A program made the position numbers and the translations under genes. The notes under the pieces were generated by a model that saw nothing but the letters and a program-made list of their open reading frames with translations, was not told the origin of the DNA and ran no database searches. Positions 1 through 8,925 of a DNA stretch of 59,819 bases are shown piece after piece. The stretch is taken from contig JBFLXJ010000005.1 in the NCBI GenBank assembly GCA_040757085.1, positions 1 through 59,819 on the forward strand. Reading direction: 5' to 3'. The number at the start of each line of letters is the position of its first letter. The first letter of the stretch is position 1. This DNA comes from Bacillota bacterium. GTDB lineage: Bacteria; Bacillota; Sulfobacillia; JACIYH01.

Positions 1-82
1 GCCGGATCGGCAGACGAAACTGACTGTCTTGCGCCAGCGCGGCAACCATCAGGTCAAGGGCGGCCTGCCCTGCTTCTGGTGA

Positions 83-220
83 TGTTCACCTCGGGCGTTC
101 TCGAGGTGGGCGCTATTTGACGCTTACTTAGTCGTGATCGCCCTGATGGGTACCCTCGGACAGCTGCGCGATGCCCTCGCCTCGAAGCTGCAGGAAGTCA
201 TCCAGGAACTGCGCCGCTGA
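83..220 (+). pseudogene. Possible remnant of an Flp-type pilin
   Basis: A reading frame open from 83 to the TGA at 218-220 encodes a short hydrophobic stretch (LVVIALMGTLGQL) followed by an amphipathic helix ending QELRR. That resembles the C-terminal half of small Flp/Fap pilins and lies just upstream of TadE- and TadG-like genes, where flp genes are often found. There is no ATG upstream in frame, only a GTG at 134, and an out-of-frame ATG at 82 runs into a stop. It may therefore be truncated, frameshifted, or a chance reading frame. The rest of 1-305 shows no other gene. Confidence 0.25.
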
Positions 221-305
221 AGGTGGAGCGGTTCCCGCAAGATCCCGGGAGGATGGGTCCGTCTCGGGGCGCACCCATACCCTCCCCCGGCTGAGTTGCC
301 CGGGG

Positions 306-755
306 GTGGTTGGCCTGCAACCTTCAGCACGTATTTACCGCTTGCTACCGCCAGGGCGGAAACTGACGGGCGAGCGGGGGGCGGCGGCAGTTGAATTCGC
401 CCTGGTGGCGGGACTGTTGCTCACGTTGCTACTGGCCATGGTCGAGCTGGGCCTGGTGCTGGATGCGCAGCTGGTGGTGAGCATGGCCGCCCGCGAAGCC
501 GCCCGCCAGGCGGCGGTGGACGGGGGAGCGTCCGACAAGGCGTACCAACGGGCGGAGCAGACGCTGCAGCTGGGAGCACTCGACCCGGCGCTGGCCACGG
601 TGGAGATCTGGCCCCGACAGGCGAGTTACGGTACGGTGGTGCGTGCGCGCGTCTGCTACCCTTATACTTTCCTCACACACGCGTTGGAGTGGGTGGGAGG
701 CCGCGTGCTGGAGCTTAAGGCGGAAGCGGTCACTCGCAGCGAGAAGGTGCGCTGA
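306..755 (+). CDS. TadE-like pilus assembly / pseudopilin protein
   Basis: Predicted membrane-anchored TadE-family protein of the Tad (tight adherence) secretion and pilus machinery. The N-terminal region carries the family signature: a GERGAAAVEFALV segment with a conserved glutamate after a small-residue stretch, running straight into one hydrophobic helix, then an alanine-rich periplasm-type domain with AAREAARQAA. The GTG at 306 is a tentative start that gives about 149 aa; an ATG at 171 in the same frame would add an arginine-rich, unconvincing extension. The stop overlaps the start of the TadG-like gene by one base (TGATG), so the two are translationally coupled. No Tad ATPase or prepilin peptidase lies inside the window; they may be upstream of it. 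Confidence 0.7.
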   Translation: MVGLQPSARIYRLLPPGRKLTGERGAAAVEFALVAGLLLTLLLAMVELGLVLDAQLVVSMAAREAARQAAVDGGASDKAYQRAEQTLQLGALDPALATVEIWPRQASYGTVVRARVCYPYTFLTHALEWVGGRVLELKAEAVTRSEKVR

Positions 756-1306
756 TGCCTGGCGGGCTTGGGCAGGACACAAGAGCTGCTGTGGAATCCG
801 TACCAGGGCGGCGGGGATACGGTCGCCGGACTTGCGAGTCGGGGGCGGTGCTGGTCCTGGTGGTGGCGTTCTTGCCCGTGCTGGTGGCGACCATGGCGCT
901 GGTGGTGGAGACGGGGCGACTGTTCGTGGCGGCCCGCCGGGTGCAGGCGGCCTGCGACCTGGGTGCGCTGGCGGGTGCCCAGGAGGTAGATCTCGATCGG
1001 CTGGCACAAGGAGAGAGATACCTGGACGAGGAGCGGGCGCGGATAGAGGCGGAACGGATAACGAGAGAGAACCTGAGGGAGCTCGGTGGGGTGGCGGCGG
1101 AAACCGGCCGGGTGCACGTGTACGTCATCAACGTGGCGGGTGGCCCCACCGCCCACCCCCGCACGGGCCGGCTCATCCGCGATCCCACCGTGTCGGTGTG
1201 GGTGGAGGTGGTTGTTCCCGTGTACCTGGTCTGGTGGACATCGGAGGTGCATCTGAGTGCACACGCTGACGCCAGTGTGGTGGAAAAAAGATGCGCCCGG
1301 CGGTGA
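755..1306 (+). CDS. TadG-like protein (Flp pilus-assembly N-terminal domain)
   Basis: 183 aa. After about 28 polar residues comes ESGAVLVLVVAFLPVLVA and a long hydrophobic helix, then VVETGRLFVAARRVQAACDLGALAGAQ. That is the usual layout of the TadG-like N-terminal domain, in which the helix is followed by a short segment ending in an AADLAALAGAQ-like motif. The remainder is a small extracytoplasmic domain with no recognisable von Willebrand factor A domain, so this is a short family member. It overlaps the preceding TadE-like gene by one base. Role by homology: minor pseudopilin or envelope component of a Tad-type system; the specific role is not known. Confidence 0.65.
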   Translation: MPGGLGQDTRAAVESVPGRRGYGRRTCESGAVLVLVVAFLPVLVATMALVVETGRLFVAARRVQAACDLGALAGAQEVDLDRLAQGERYLDEERARIEAERITRENLRELGGVAAETGRVHVYVINVAGGPTAHPRTGRLIRDPTVSVWVEVVVPVYLVWWTSEVHLSAHADASVVEKRCARR

Positions 1307-1659
1307 GAGGTGGGTGAAGGGGTTGGCTGGCTGCTGTTTGTGCGGGCGAGAGTAAGGGATGCAAGCTGCGACCCTGCGTACGACGTCTGCAGCCCGGGGG
1401 AGCGTCTTGCACAGGGCGGTAGTCGCCCGGTCAGATGACTGCCTCTTCTATGACGAGTTGCCGGGTGTGGAACCTTCCTGGGGAGCGATCGTCGTGGGCT
1501 GAGGCGCAGGAGGAAAACGGGGCCGGAGGTAGAATACAATGGGTTGGGCTGCGGAACCAGCCCGGGCGACAACGGAATAACGGGGATGATGGTTGCGGGA
1601 AGCCGGCCCGGGCGCGCACGAGCGTAGGCGGGTGAGGGGTGCGCCGCAACCAGACCGTC

Positions 1660-1759
1660 CTCTGGAGAGGCGCGGTACCCGTGCGCTGCGAAAACGGCGG
1701 GGGACCGCCACCGAAGGGGCAACTTCGAGGAGAAGGAAACTCTCAGGTGCAAGGACAGG
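1660..1759 (+). promoter_or_regulatory. Glycine riboswitch aptamer (gcvT leader)
   Basis: Core of a glycine aptamer: GGAGAG at 1664-1669 pairs with CTCTC at 1740-1744 (P1), and between them is the hallmark CCGAAGGGGCAA at 1711-1722, followed by AAACTCTCAGG and AAGGACAG. The aptamer sits 150-240 nt upstream of gcvT, the standard location in Bacillota. Only one complete aptamer is seen; no second CCGAAGG-type core lies in 1307-1660, so this is a singleton rather than the usual tandem pair. The rest of the 1307-1660 stretch shows nothing convincing, and no clear -35/-10 pair was found for the transcript. Confidence 0.9.
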
Positions 1760-1799
1760 GGAGCTCACTTCCTGAGGTGGGTTCCCCTGTTCCTCTTTT
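1755..1799 (+). terminator. Intrinsic terminator forming the expression platform of the glycine riboswitch
   Basis: ACAGGGGA (1755-1762) pairs perfectly with TCCCCTGT (1783-1790). An inner stem forms from CACTTC and GAGGTG, and the T-rich run TCCTCTTTT (1791-1799) follows. The 5' arm overlaps the last conserved bases of the glycine aptamer (AAGGACAG), so folding of the aptamer with glycine should compete with terminator formation. This is the ON-switch arrangement known for gcvT operons. Confidence 0.85.
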
Positions 1800-1902
1800 C
1801 GGGGAGTATATACCCTGGCGAAGCGGCCCGGAAGTACCGCGGCGGCGGGGGGACGGCAGGGACGAGGCAGGCTTACGTAAACCAGAAAGGAGGGTGACGG
1901 CT

Positions 1903-3015
1903 GTGGGTGTGGAGGAACTGAAGAAGACTCCCTTGTACGGCAACCACCTGAAGTACGGCGGCAGGATCATCGACTTTGCCGGGTGGGCGCTGCCGGTGCA
2001 ATTTCGTAGCATCATCGAGGAACACCACCAGGTGAGGCGGGCGGCGGGTCTGTTCGACGTGTCGGACATGGGGGAACTGGACATCAGGGGGCCGCAGGCC
2101 CTGGACCTGATCCAGTACGCCCTCACCAACGACATGTCCACACTGGCGGTCAACCAGGTGCGTTACTCCCCCATGTGCAACCACCGGGGCGGGGTGGTGG
2201 ACGATCTCCTGGTCTACCGGCTCGGGGAGGACCACTATTTCCTGGTGATCAACGCCGCCAACATCGAGAAGGACTATAACTGGATCAGGGATCTGGCCGG
2301 CCGCTTCCCCGGGGCGAAGGTGGAGAACGTCTCCGACCGGGTGGCGGAACTGGCCCTGCAGGGCCCCAACTCGGAGGCAATCCTGGGGAAGCTGGCGAAA
2401 ACCGACCTTTCCGCCATCCGCTACTACTGGTGCCAGCAGAGCGTGGACGTGGGCGGAGTCAGGTGTATGGTTTCCCGCACCGGGTACACGGGGGAGGACG
2501 GATTCGAGATATTCTGCTCCCCGGAGGATGCGCCCGGGCTTTGGGATACCCTGCTGGAGGTGGGAGACGAGCTGGGGCTGTGGCCCTGTGGCCTGGGTTG
2601 CCGGGATACCCTGCGCTTTGAGGCGGCCATGCCCCTGTACGGGCAGGAGATGGACGACGACACCACCCCCCTCGAGGCGGGGCTGGGCAAGTACGTGAAG
2701 TTCGACAAGGGTGACTTCGTGGGACGGGAGCCCCTGCTGGAGGAGAAACGCACTGGCCTGCGCAAGAAGCTGGTGGGCCTGGAGATGGTGGGCCGGGGGA
2801 TCGCACGCACGGGGTATCCCGTGTTGAAGGATGGGGAAAAGGTGGGGTACGTGACCACCGGCTCGTACGCGCCCACCCTGGACAGGAACCTGGCCCTGGC
2901 CTTCGTGCCGCCGGGGCTTTCCGAAGTGGACACCGCGGTGCAGGTGGAAATCCGGGGCAGGGGCGTGGACGCGCGCGTGGTGAAGACCCCGTTTTACAGG
3001 AGGAGGGAACAGTGA
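1903..3015 (+). CDS. gcvT: Glycine cleavage system T protein (aminomethyltransferase)
   Basis: Transfers the methylene group of the aminomethyl-lipoyl arm of GcvH to tetrahydrofolate and releases ammonia. The 370 aa product starts [20 protein letters not shown] and shows the family's N-terminal [10 protein letters not shown] and FDVSDMGEL motifs and the C-terminal barrel seen in full-length GcvT. The GTG at 1903 is chosen because AAAGGAGG (1886-1893) lies 9 nt upstream; a GTG at 1894 would abut the ribosome binding site. First gene of the riboswitch-controlled gcvT-gcvH-gcvPA-gcvPB operon. Its stop overlaps the gcvH start. Confidence 0.97.
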   Translation: MGVEELKKTPLYGNHLKYGGRIIDFAGWALPVQFRSIIEEHHQVRRAAGLFDVSDMGELDIRGPQALDLIQYALTNDMSTLAVNQVRYSPMCNHRGGVVDDLLVYRLGEDHYFLVINAANIEKDYNWIRDLAGRFPGAKVENVSDRVAELALQGPNSEAILGKLAKTDLSAIRYYWCQQSVDVGGVRCMVSRTGYTGEDGFEIFCSPEDAPGLWDTLLEVGDELGLWPCGLGCRDTLRFEAAMPLYGQEMDDDTTPLEAGLGKYVKFDKGDFVGREPLLEEKRTGLRKKLVGLEMVGRGIARTGYPVLKDGEKVGYVTTGSYAPTLDRNLALAFVPPGLSEVDTAVQVEIRGRGVDARVVKTPFYRRREQ

Positions 3016-3401
3016 TGTATCCGAAGGAGTTCCGTTACACCAAGACCCACGAGTGGGCCAAAGTGGAGGGTGACCTGGTGCGGGTGGGCATCACGAATTA
3101 CGCCCAGGAACACCTGGGGGACATAGTGTTCGTGGAGTTGCCCGAGGTGGGACGCGAGGTCAAGCAGGGTGAGGCCTTCGGGGTAGTGGAGTCGGTGAAG
3201 GCGGTGTCGGACTGTTACGCCCCTGTGAGCGGCGAGGTGGTGGAGATCAACGAGGCTCTGGCCGACAAGCCGGAGACCCTCAACCAGGACCCCCACGGGG
3301 AAGGTTGGATGGTGGTCATCCGCATGTCCGACCCCGCCGAGCTGAACAATCTGATGGACGTGGCCGCCTACGAGAAGCACTGTGAGGAGGAGGCGCACTG
3401 A
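3015..3401 (+). CDS. gcvH: Glycine cleavage system H protein (lipoyl carrier)
   Basis: 128 aa lipoyl-domain protein that shuttles the aminomethyl group between the P, T and L proteins. The lipoylation site is Lys62 in the motif ESVKAVSD. Length and layout are typical. ATG at 3015 overlaps the gcvT TGA, with GGAGG about 9 nt upstream. In this operon GcvH is also the probable acceptor for the LipM-like octanoyltransferase and substrate for the LipS-like radical SAM pair encoded downstream. Confidence 0.97.
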   Translation: MYPKEFRYTKTHEWAKVEGDLVRVGITNYAQEHLGDIVFVELPEVGREVKQGEAFGVVESVKAVSDCYAPVSGEVVEINEALADKPETLNQDPHGEGWMVVIRMSDPAELNNLMDVAAYEKHCEEEAH

Positions 3402-4741
3402 TGGACTTCATCCCCAACACGGACCGCAACCGGGAGGAGATGTTGCGGGCCATCGGGGTGGGGTCGCTGGAGGAACTCTTCGCCGACATCCCTCCGGAGG
3501 CCCGGCTGGACCGCCCCCTGCGGCTGCCGGAGCCCATGGCGGAGCTGGAACTCCAGCAGCACATGCTGGAGCTGGCCGACAAGAACACCCACCTGGGGCA
3601 CCTGGTATGCTTCGCGGGGGCGGGCATTTACGACCACTACATTCCCGCCGTGGTTGACCACGTCATCTCGCGCTCGGAATTCTACACCGCTTACACGCCG
3701 TACCAGCCCGAGGTCAGCCAGGCGGTGCTACAGTCCATATTCGAGTACCAGACCATGATTTGTGAACTCACGGGGATGGATGTGTCCCAGGCCTCCCACT
3801 ACGACGGGGCCACCGCCCTGGCTGAAGCGGGGCTCATCTCGTGCAGCACCACGGGGCGGCGCCACATCGTGGTATCGTCCACCGTTCACCCCGAGTACCG
3901 GCGGGTGCTGCACACCTATGCCGCGGGCGCCAACCTGAAGGTGACGGAAGTGGCCTACCGGGACGGCGTCTCCGACCTGGAGGACTTGGAGCGGGTGCTG
4001 GCGGACGACCCCGCCTGCCTGCTGGTGCACCATCCCAACTTCTTCGGCTGCCTGGAACCGGTGCAGGAGATGAGCGGGCTGATCCACGGGCGGGGTGGCC
4101 TGTTTGTGGTGGCGGCTTCCCCCATCAGCCTGGGCCTCCTGGCCCCGCCCGCCAGCTACGGGGCGGACATCGCCGTGGGCGAGGGGCAGGCCCTGGGCAA
4201 TCCCCCGTCCTTCGGAGGGCCCACCTTCGGTTACTTTGCCGTGACCGAGAAGCTGGTGCGGCGCCTGCCCGGGCGGGTGGTGGGTGCCACCGTGGATTCC
4301 CGCGGGCAGCGGGGGTTCGTGCTCACCCTGCAGACCCGGGAGCAGCACATCAGGCGGGAGAAGGCCACGTCCAACATCTGCTCCAACGAGGCCCTCAACG
4401 CCCTGGCGGCCACCGTTTACCTGGCCATGATGGGGAAGCGGGGGGTCAGGGAAGTCGCCGAACTGTGTTTGAAGAAGGCACACTACGCCCGGGATGTCAT
4501 CGCGGCCCTGCCCGGGTTCACGCCCGCCTTCGGGTCCCCCTTCTTCATGGAGTTCGTGGTGCGGTGCCCCTGCTCGCCCGTCGAACTGGTCAAGCGGGCG
4601 ACGGCCAGGGGCATCCTTCCCGGGGTGGCGCTGGGTCGCTTCTATCCCGAACTGGATGACTGCCTGCTGGTGGCGGTGACCGAAAAACGGAGCAGGGCCC
4701 AGATCGACGCCCTGGCCAAAGTACTGGAGGGATGCGCATGA
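3401..4741 (+). CDS. gcvPA: Glycine dehydrogenase (decarboxylating) subunit 1
   Basis: 446 aa N-terminal half of the split P protein, as in Bacillota and archaea. It has the PLP-enzyme fold but no catalytic lysine of its own, and pairs with GcvPB. Recognisable segments are the start [13 protein letters not shown], the [14 protein letters not shown] block and the [16 protein letters not shown]-like region (here [13 protein letters not shown]). The start overlaps the gcvH stop by one base. The 3' end overlaps gcvPB by 4 bases, which fits stoichiometric co-translation. Confidence 0.97.
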   Translation: MDFIPNTDRNREEMLRAIGVGSLEELFADIPPEARLDRPLRLPEPMAELELQQHMLELADKNTHLGHLVCFAGAGIYDHYIPAVVDHVISRSEFYTAYTPYQPEVSQAVLQSIFEYQTMICELTGMDVSQASHYDGATALAEAGLISCSTTGRRHIVVSSTVHPEYRRVLHTYAAGANLKVTEVAYRDGVSDLEDLERVLADDPACLLVHHPNFFGCLEPVQEMSGLIHGRGGLFVVAASPISLGLLAPPASYGADIAVGEGQALGNPPSFGGPTFGYFAVTEKLVRRLPGRVVGATVDSRGQRGFVLTLQTREQHIRREKATSNICSNEALNALAATVYLAMMGKRGVREVAELCLKKAHYARDVIAALPGFTPAFGSPFFMEFVVRCPCSPVELVKRATARGILPGVALGRFYPELDDCLLVAVTEKRSRAQIDALAKVLEGCA

Positions 4742-6198
4742 AGGGCCCGGAACCCCTCATTTTCGAACTCAGTTCGCCGGGACGGAAGGCACACTCCCTC
4801 CCCGCCTGTGACGTGCCGGAGAAGGACCCAGAGTCCCTCATCCCTTCCGGATTCTTGCGCACGTCCGAACCCGACCTGCCGGAAGTGTCCGAGGTGGATG
4901 TGGTCAGGCACTACACCCGCCTGAGCCAGCTCAACCACGGGGTAGACATCGGCTTTTACCCCCTGGGCTCGTGCACCATGAAATACAGTCCCAAGGTGAA
5001 CGAGTGGGCCTCGCGCCTGCCCGGTCTGGCCTGGCTGCACCCGTACCAGCCCGAGGAACTGGTGCAGGGGGCTTTGCAGCTCATGTACGAGTTGCAGCAG
5101 TACCTGGCCGAGATCGGCGGGGTGGACAAGGTATCCCTGCAGCCGGCGGCGGGCGCCCATGGCGAGCTGACCGGCCTGCTCATCATCCAGGCCTACCACC
5201 GGCACCGGGGCGAGCAGCGCGACAAGATCATCATCCCCGATTCCGCCCACGGCACCAACCCGGCCTCGGCGGCCATGACCGGATGCCGCATCGTGGAGGT
5301 CAAGTCGGACAGCCGGGGCGGTGTGGACCTGGGTGAACTGGAAAAGGTCCTGGACGAGCGGGTGGCGGCGCTCATGCTCACCAACCCCAACACCCTGGGG
5401 TTGTTTGACGAGAACATCGTACGCATAGCCCGCATGGTGCACGAGAAGGGCGGCCTGCTGTACTACGACGGAGCCAACGCCAATGCCATCATGGGCTTCT
5501 CCCGACCCGGGGACATGGGGTTCGACGTGGTGCATTTCAACCTGCACAAGACCTTCTCCACGCCGCACGGGGGCGGGGGTCCGGGTTCCGGGCCCGTGGG
5601 GGTGAAGGAAAAGCTGATCCCGTTCCTCCCCGTGCCCACGGTGGGCTTCGATGGCCAGCGCTACTTCCTGGAGTACGACCGGCCCCTCAGCATCGGGAAG
5701 GTGAAGGCCTTCTACGGCAACTTCGGGGTGGCGGTGAAGGCCTACGCCTACATCCGGGCCCTGGGTGGCGAGGGCCTCAAGCGGGTGTCGGAGAACGCGG
5801 TGCTCAACGCCAACTACGTGATGCGCAAGCTCCAGCAGTGGTACGACCTGCCCTACGACCGCCACTGCAAGCACGAGTTCGTGGTCAACCCGCGCCGCAT
5901 CAAGGACCGGACCGGCGTCAAAACCCTGGACATCGCCAAGCGGCTGCTCGATTACGGTGTGCATCCGCCCACGGTGTACTTCCCGCTCATTGTGGACGAG
6001 GCCCTCATGGTGGAGCCCACCGAGACGGAGAGCCAGGAGAGCCTGGACTACTTCGTGTGGGCCCTGGGGCAGATTGCCGAAGAAGCGGAGCGGGAGCCGG
6101 AGAAGGTCAAGACGGCCCCCCACACCACCCCGGTGGGTCGTCTGGACGAGGCGGGAGCGGCCCGCCGGCCCGTGCTGCGCTGGAGGCGAGGCGGCTGA
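4738..6198 (+). CDS. gcvPB: Glycine dehydrogenase (decarboxylating) subunit 2
   Basis: 486 aa C-terminal half of the P protein, which decarboxylates glycine with pyridoxal phosphate. The cofactor lysine is Lys271 in [14 protein letters not shown]. The ATG at 4738 is preferred over the in-frame ATG at 4732 because GGAGG ends at 4730, giving 7 nt spacing rather than 1. It overlaps gcvPA by 4 bases, and its stop overlaps the ATG of the first radical SAM gene (TGATG), so lipoylation genes and GCS genes are translationally coupled. Confidence 0.96.
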   Translation: MKGPEPLIFELSSPGRKAHSLPACDVPEKDPESLIPSGFLRTSEPDLPEVSEVDVVRHYTRLSQLNHGVDIGFYPLGSCTMKYSPKVNEWASRLPGLAWLHPYQPEELVQGALQLMYELQQYLAEIGGVDKVSLQPAAGAHGELTGLLIIQAYHRHRGEQRDKIIIPDSAHGTNPASAAMTGCRIVEVKSDSRGGVDLGELEKVLDERVAALMLTNPNTLGLFDENIVRIARMVHEKGGLLYYDGANANAIMGFSRPGDMGFDVVHFNLHKTFSTPHGGGGPGSGPVGVKEKLIPFLPVPTVGFDGQRYFLEYDRPLSIGKVKAFYGNFGVAVKAYAYIRALGGEGLKRVSENAVLNANYVMRKLQQWYDLPYDRHCKHEFVVNPRRIKDRTGVKTLDIAKRLLDYGVHPPTVYFPLIVDEALMVEPTETESQESLDYFVWALGQIAEEAEREPEKVKTAPHTTPVGRLDEAGAARRPVLRWRRGG

Positions 6199-7079
6199 TG
6201 ATTGAGGTGGCACCCGTCCCGGGGGAGGTCCTGGCGCGTGCATGGGAGGTGCGGCAGTCCTTCTCGCCCGTGCTGGCCGTGGACCGTCCCCGGGACACGG
6301 TGCCCGTGAGTGTGACGGGCACCGCCTGCGGGCTGGAATGTGCCCATTGCGGCGGCCATTACCTGAGAGGTATGCGGGGCACCGGGGAGGTCCCCGTGCC
6401 CGGCGCCCGGAGTTACCTGGTGAGCGGCGGCTGCGACCTCCGCGGCCGGGTCCCCCTCCACTGCCACCTCGATGTGCTGGCACGGCTGCGGGCCACTGGT
6501 GCACGCCTGAACCTGCATACGGGCCTGGTGGGCGATGAGGAAGCCCGCCTCCTGGCCCCCTATGCGGCGGTGGCGTCTCTGGATTGGGTGGTGCACGGCC
6601 CCACTGTGCGGGAAGTGAGCGGTCTTCCCGTGGGCAGGGAAGGCTACCTGCGTGCCTATCGGGCCCTGGAACGTCATTTGCCGGTTGTACCCCACCTGTG
6701 CATCGGGTTGCGGGGAGGACGGATCGAGGGGGAGTGGGAGGCCCTCGACCTCTTGGCGGAACTGCAGCCAGGGGCGGCGGTATTCCTGGTGTTCATACCC
6801 ACACCGGGTACGCGCTATGCGGCCTGTTCTCCTCCTCCCGCCGAGGAGGTGGCCCGGGTACTGGCCCGAGCCCGCATCCTTCTGCCCCGTACGCAGATCG
6901 CCCTGGGATGCATGCGGCCAGGAGGCAGCTATCGGCACCGGCTCGATCCCCTCGCCGTAGCGGCGGGGGTGAACCGCATCGTGATGCCGGCGCCGGCCGC
7001 CCTGAAGGAGGCGGCCAGGCGCGGCCTGTCCCTGGAGGAGACGCGGGAGTGCTGCGCCCTGGGGATGGTGTCGCCATGA
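6198..7079 (+). CDS. Radical SAM protein, LipS1/LipS2-type lipoyl synthase candidate (first of pair)
   Basis: 293 aa, biotin-synthase-like radical SAM protein. The SAM-cluster motif CX3CX2C is at Cys44, Cys48 and Cys51 (CGLECAHC). The C-terminus carries GCMRPGG and a terminal CC pair that could hold an auxiliary iron-sulfur cluster. It is not LipA: the LipA signature CX4CX5C is absent. Known from the family: LipS1 and LipS2, first shown in Thermococcus, together insert sulfur at C6 and C8 of protein-bound octanoyl groups. The inference here rests on operon position (between gcvPB and a LipM-like gene) and on being one of two adjacent radical SAM genes. Which of LipS1 or LipS2 it matches is not decided. 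Start overlaps the gcvPB stop. Confidence 0.7.
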   Translation: MIEVAPVPGEVLARAWEVRQSFSPVLAVDRPRDTVPVSVTGTACGLECAHCGGHYLRGMRGTGEVPVPGARSYLVSGGCDLRGRVPLHCHLDVLARLRATGARLNLHTGLVGDEEARLLAPYAAVASLDWVVHGPTVREVSGLPVGREGYLRAYRALERHLPVVPHLCIGLRGGRIEGEWEALDLLAELQPGAAVFLVFIPTPGTRYAACSPPPAEEVARVLARARILLPRTQIALGCMRPGGSYRHRLDPLAVAAGVNRIVMPAPAALKEAARRGLSLEETRECCALGMVSP

Positions 7080-8095
7080 TGCTGCGGGTGTCCCTGGGCA
7101 CGGCCGAGGTGCTGGGGTTGCGCCGGATCAGGCAGCCTCATCCCCCCACCACGGCTTACCTCATGTGGGGGGAAAAGTGCCGGCGCAACTGTGCCTTTTG
7201 TGCCCAGGCCCGGGAGGCGAGCAGCCGGGCGGACATGCTGTCCCGGGTTACCTGGCCGGCTTTTCCGGTGGGTGAGGTGCTTTCCCGCCTGCCCCGCTCC
7301 GGCCTCCGCCGGGTGTGCGTGCAGGTGGTGGAGCCTGGCTCGCCCCGGGAGCTGGAGAGGGGGCTCGTCCCCCTGGTGGCGGAACTTGCCTCCTGTGGGC
7401 TCCCGGTGTGCGTCTCCTGCTTTTTGCCCTCCCTGGACCTGGCGGAGGTCATCCTGCGCGCGGGCGCCGATGGAGTGACGCTTCCCCTGGACGCTGCTTC
7501 CCGGGAAACCTACCGCCGCGTCAAGGGGGGCTCCCTCGACGCCGCCCTGCGCCACCTGGAGAAGGCGGCGCGGGCCTTCCCGGGGCGGGTGGGGACCCAC
7601 CTGATCGTCGGGCTGGGGGAAAGCGAGCAGGAAATGGTAGGGCTCATCGGCCGTCTGGTGACCGCCGGGGTGCGGATCGGACTGTTTGCCTTCACCCCTG
7701 TGCCCGGTACGCCGATGGCCCATAACCCGCCTCCGCCGCTGGAGAGCTACCGGCGGGTGCAGGCCGCTCACTATCTCATCCGGCGGGGGATGGCTCGGCC
7801 AGCGGATTTTTCTTTTGATCAGGGGCGGCTGGTGAGTTTCGGAACGTCCTTCCCTCCGTCGCGCCTTGAGGCAGTGCTGGGAGAGGGGGAGGCGTTCCGG
7901 ACCACCGGATGCCCCGACTGTAACCGGCCCTATTACAACGAGCGTCCGGGCCAGCCGGTGCCTTACAACTATCCCCACCCCCTGGATGCAGGGCAGGCCC
8001 GGCGCGAGGTGGAGTGCCTGCTGGGTTCCCTCGCGGTGGCCGACGACCGTTCCGGCAGGGCGGAAGCGGGTGGTCCGCGGTGCGCTGGCGTTTGA
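7076..8095 (+). CDS. Radical SAM protein, LipS1/LipS2-type lipoyl synthase candidate (second of pair)
   Basis: 339 aa. The radical SAM motif is at Cys35, Cys39 and Cys42 (CRRNCAFC), followed by AQAREASSRADMLSRVTWP. A second cysteine motif near the C-terminus, TTGCPDCNRPYYNERPG, is a plausible auxiliary-cluster site and sulfur donor. The ATG at 7076 (or 7079) overlaps the stop of the preceding radical SAM gene. The pair, the neighbouring octanoyltransferase and the GcvH substrate in the same operon all point to lipoyl synthesis rather than biotin synthesis; no other biotin gene is nearby. Annotation pipelines may call it biotin synthase. Confidence 0.7.
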   Translation: MMLRVSLGTAEVLGLRRIRQPHPPTTAYLMWGEKCRRNCAFCAQAREASSRADMLSRVTWPAFPVGEVLSRLPRSGLRRVCVQVVEPGSPRELERGLVPLVAELASCGLPVCVSCFLPSLDLAEVILRAGADGVTLPLDAASRETYRRVKGGSLDAALRHLEKAARAFPGRVGTHLIVGLGESEQEMVGLIGRLVTAGVRIGLFAFTPVPGTPMAHNPPPPLESYRRVQAAHYLIRRGMARPADFSFDQGRLVSFGTSFPPSRLEAVLGEGEAFRTTGCPDCNRPYYNERPGQPVPYNYPHPLDAGQARREVECLLGSLAVADDRSGRAEAGGPRCAGV

Positions 8096-8925
8096 TCCGG
8101 GACGGATACCACGATGGCCCCACCAACATGGCGGTGGACGAGGCCATCATGCGGGCACATGCCGAGGGGCGCGTCCCTCCCACTTTGCGGTTTTACGGCT
8201 GGCGCCCACCCGCGCTGTCCCTGGGTTACGCCCAGCACGCAGAGCGAGAGGTGGACCTGGAGGCGTGCCGGCGGGCCGGGGTGGACGTGGTCAGGCGGCC
8301 CACGGGGGGGCGGGCAGTCCTGCACGACCGCGAGGTCACGTACAGCGTGGTCATATCCACGGACCTCTTTCCCGGGAGCGTGGTGGAGACATACCGCCGG
8401 CTCAGTGCCGGGTTGGTGGAGGGGTTGCGGATCCTGGGGTTGCCGGCGGGTGTACAGGACGGGCCCCCACGACCGGGGTTGCGGTCGGCGGCATGTTTTG
8501 ACAGTCCCTCCTGGTACGAGCTGGTGGTTGCCGACAAGAAGGTGGTGGGGAGTGCCCAGGTGCGGCGCTGGGGAGTATTGCTCCAGCACGGCTCCATCCT
8601 GCTGGAATTTTCCCCGGCGCAGGTCGTTTCCCTGCTCCGGGTACCCGCTGGGTGGCGGGCCCGCCTGGAACAGGACCTGGCTGACCACGCCGGGGGTCTG
8701 TCCCAGTTCGGCAAGCCGCTAACGTTTGATGAGGTGACGGCGGCCATGACGGAAGGATTCCGCCGCGCCCTGGGGCTGGAACTTGAGCCTGGCGTGCTAA
8801 GTGCCTGGGAAGATGAGCAGGTGGCCCGGCTGCGGGCCGAGAAGTACGCAACCCGGGACTGGAACCTGCTGGGTAAACTCGTAAGGGAGGATGCCGTCGG
8901 TGTACGACATAGTGGTGATCGGTAG
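8080..8925 (+). CDS. lipM: Octanoyltransferase LipM-like (lipoate-protein ligase A family)
   Basis: 281 aa member of the BPL/LplA/LipB fold. Signature RRPTGGRAVLHD lies near residue 72. The likely acyl-accepting nucleophile is Cys139 in AACFDSPSWYEL, followed by GSAQ and LQHGSILLE. This is the pattern of B. subtilis LipM, which moves octanoate from acyl carrier protein to GcvH, rather than of ATP-dependent lipoate ligases. The GTG at 8080 is chosen so that the protein begins MRWRLIRDGY as in homologues; it overlaps the upstream gene by 16 nt. Its 3' end overlaps lpdA by 26 nt. A lipoate ligase function cannot be fully excluded from sequence alone. Confidence 0.8.
   Translation: MRWRLIRDGYHDGPTNMAVDEAIMRAHAEGRVPPTLRFYGWRPPALSLGYAQHAEREVDLEACRRAGVDVVRRPTGGRAVLHDREVTYSVVISTDLFPGSVVETYRRLSAGLVEGLRILGLPAGVQDGPPRPGLRSAACFDSPSWYELVVADKKVVGSAQVRRWGVLLQHGSILLEFSPAQVVSLLRVPAGWRARLEQDLADHAGGLSQFGKPLTFDEVTAAMTEGFRRALGLELEPGVLSAWEDEQVARLRAEKYATRDWNLLGKLVREDAVGVRHSGDR

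Noticed and set aside
1435-1635. Short ORF with an ATG between tadG and the riboswitch
   Set aside because: No ribosome binding site, biased composition and no family resemblance; it lies in leader or promoter territory.
1500-1660. Second glycine aptamer upstream of the first
   Set aside because: No CCGAAGG-type core or matching CTCTCAGG 3' strand was found there.
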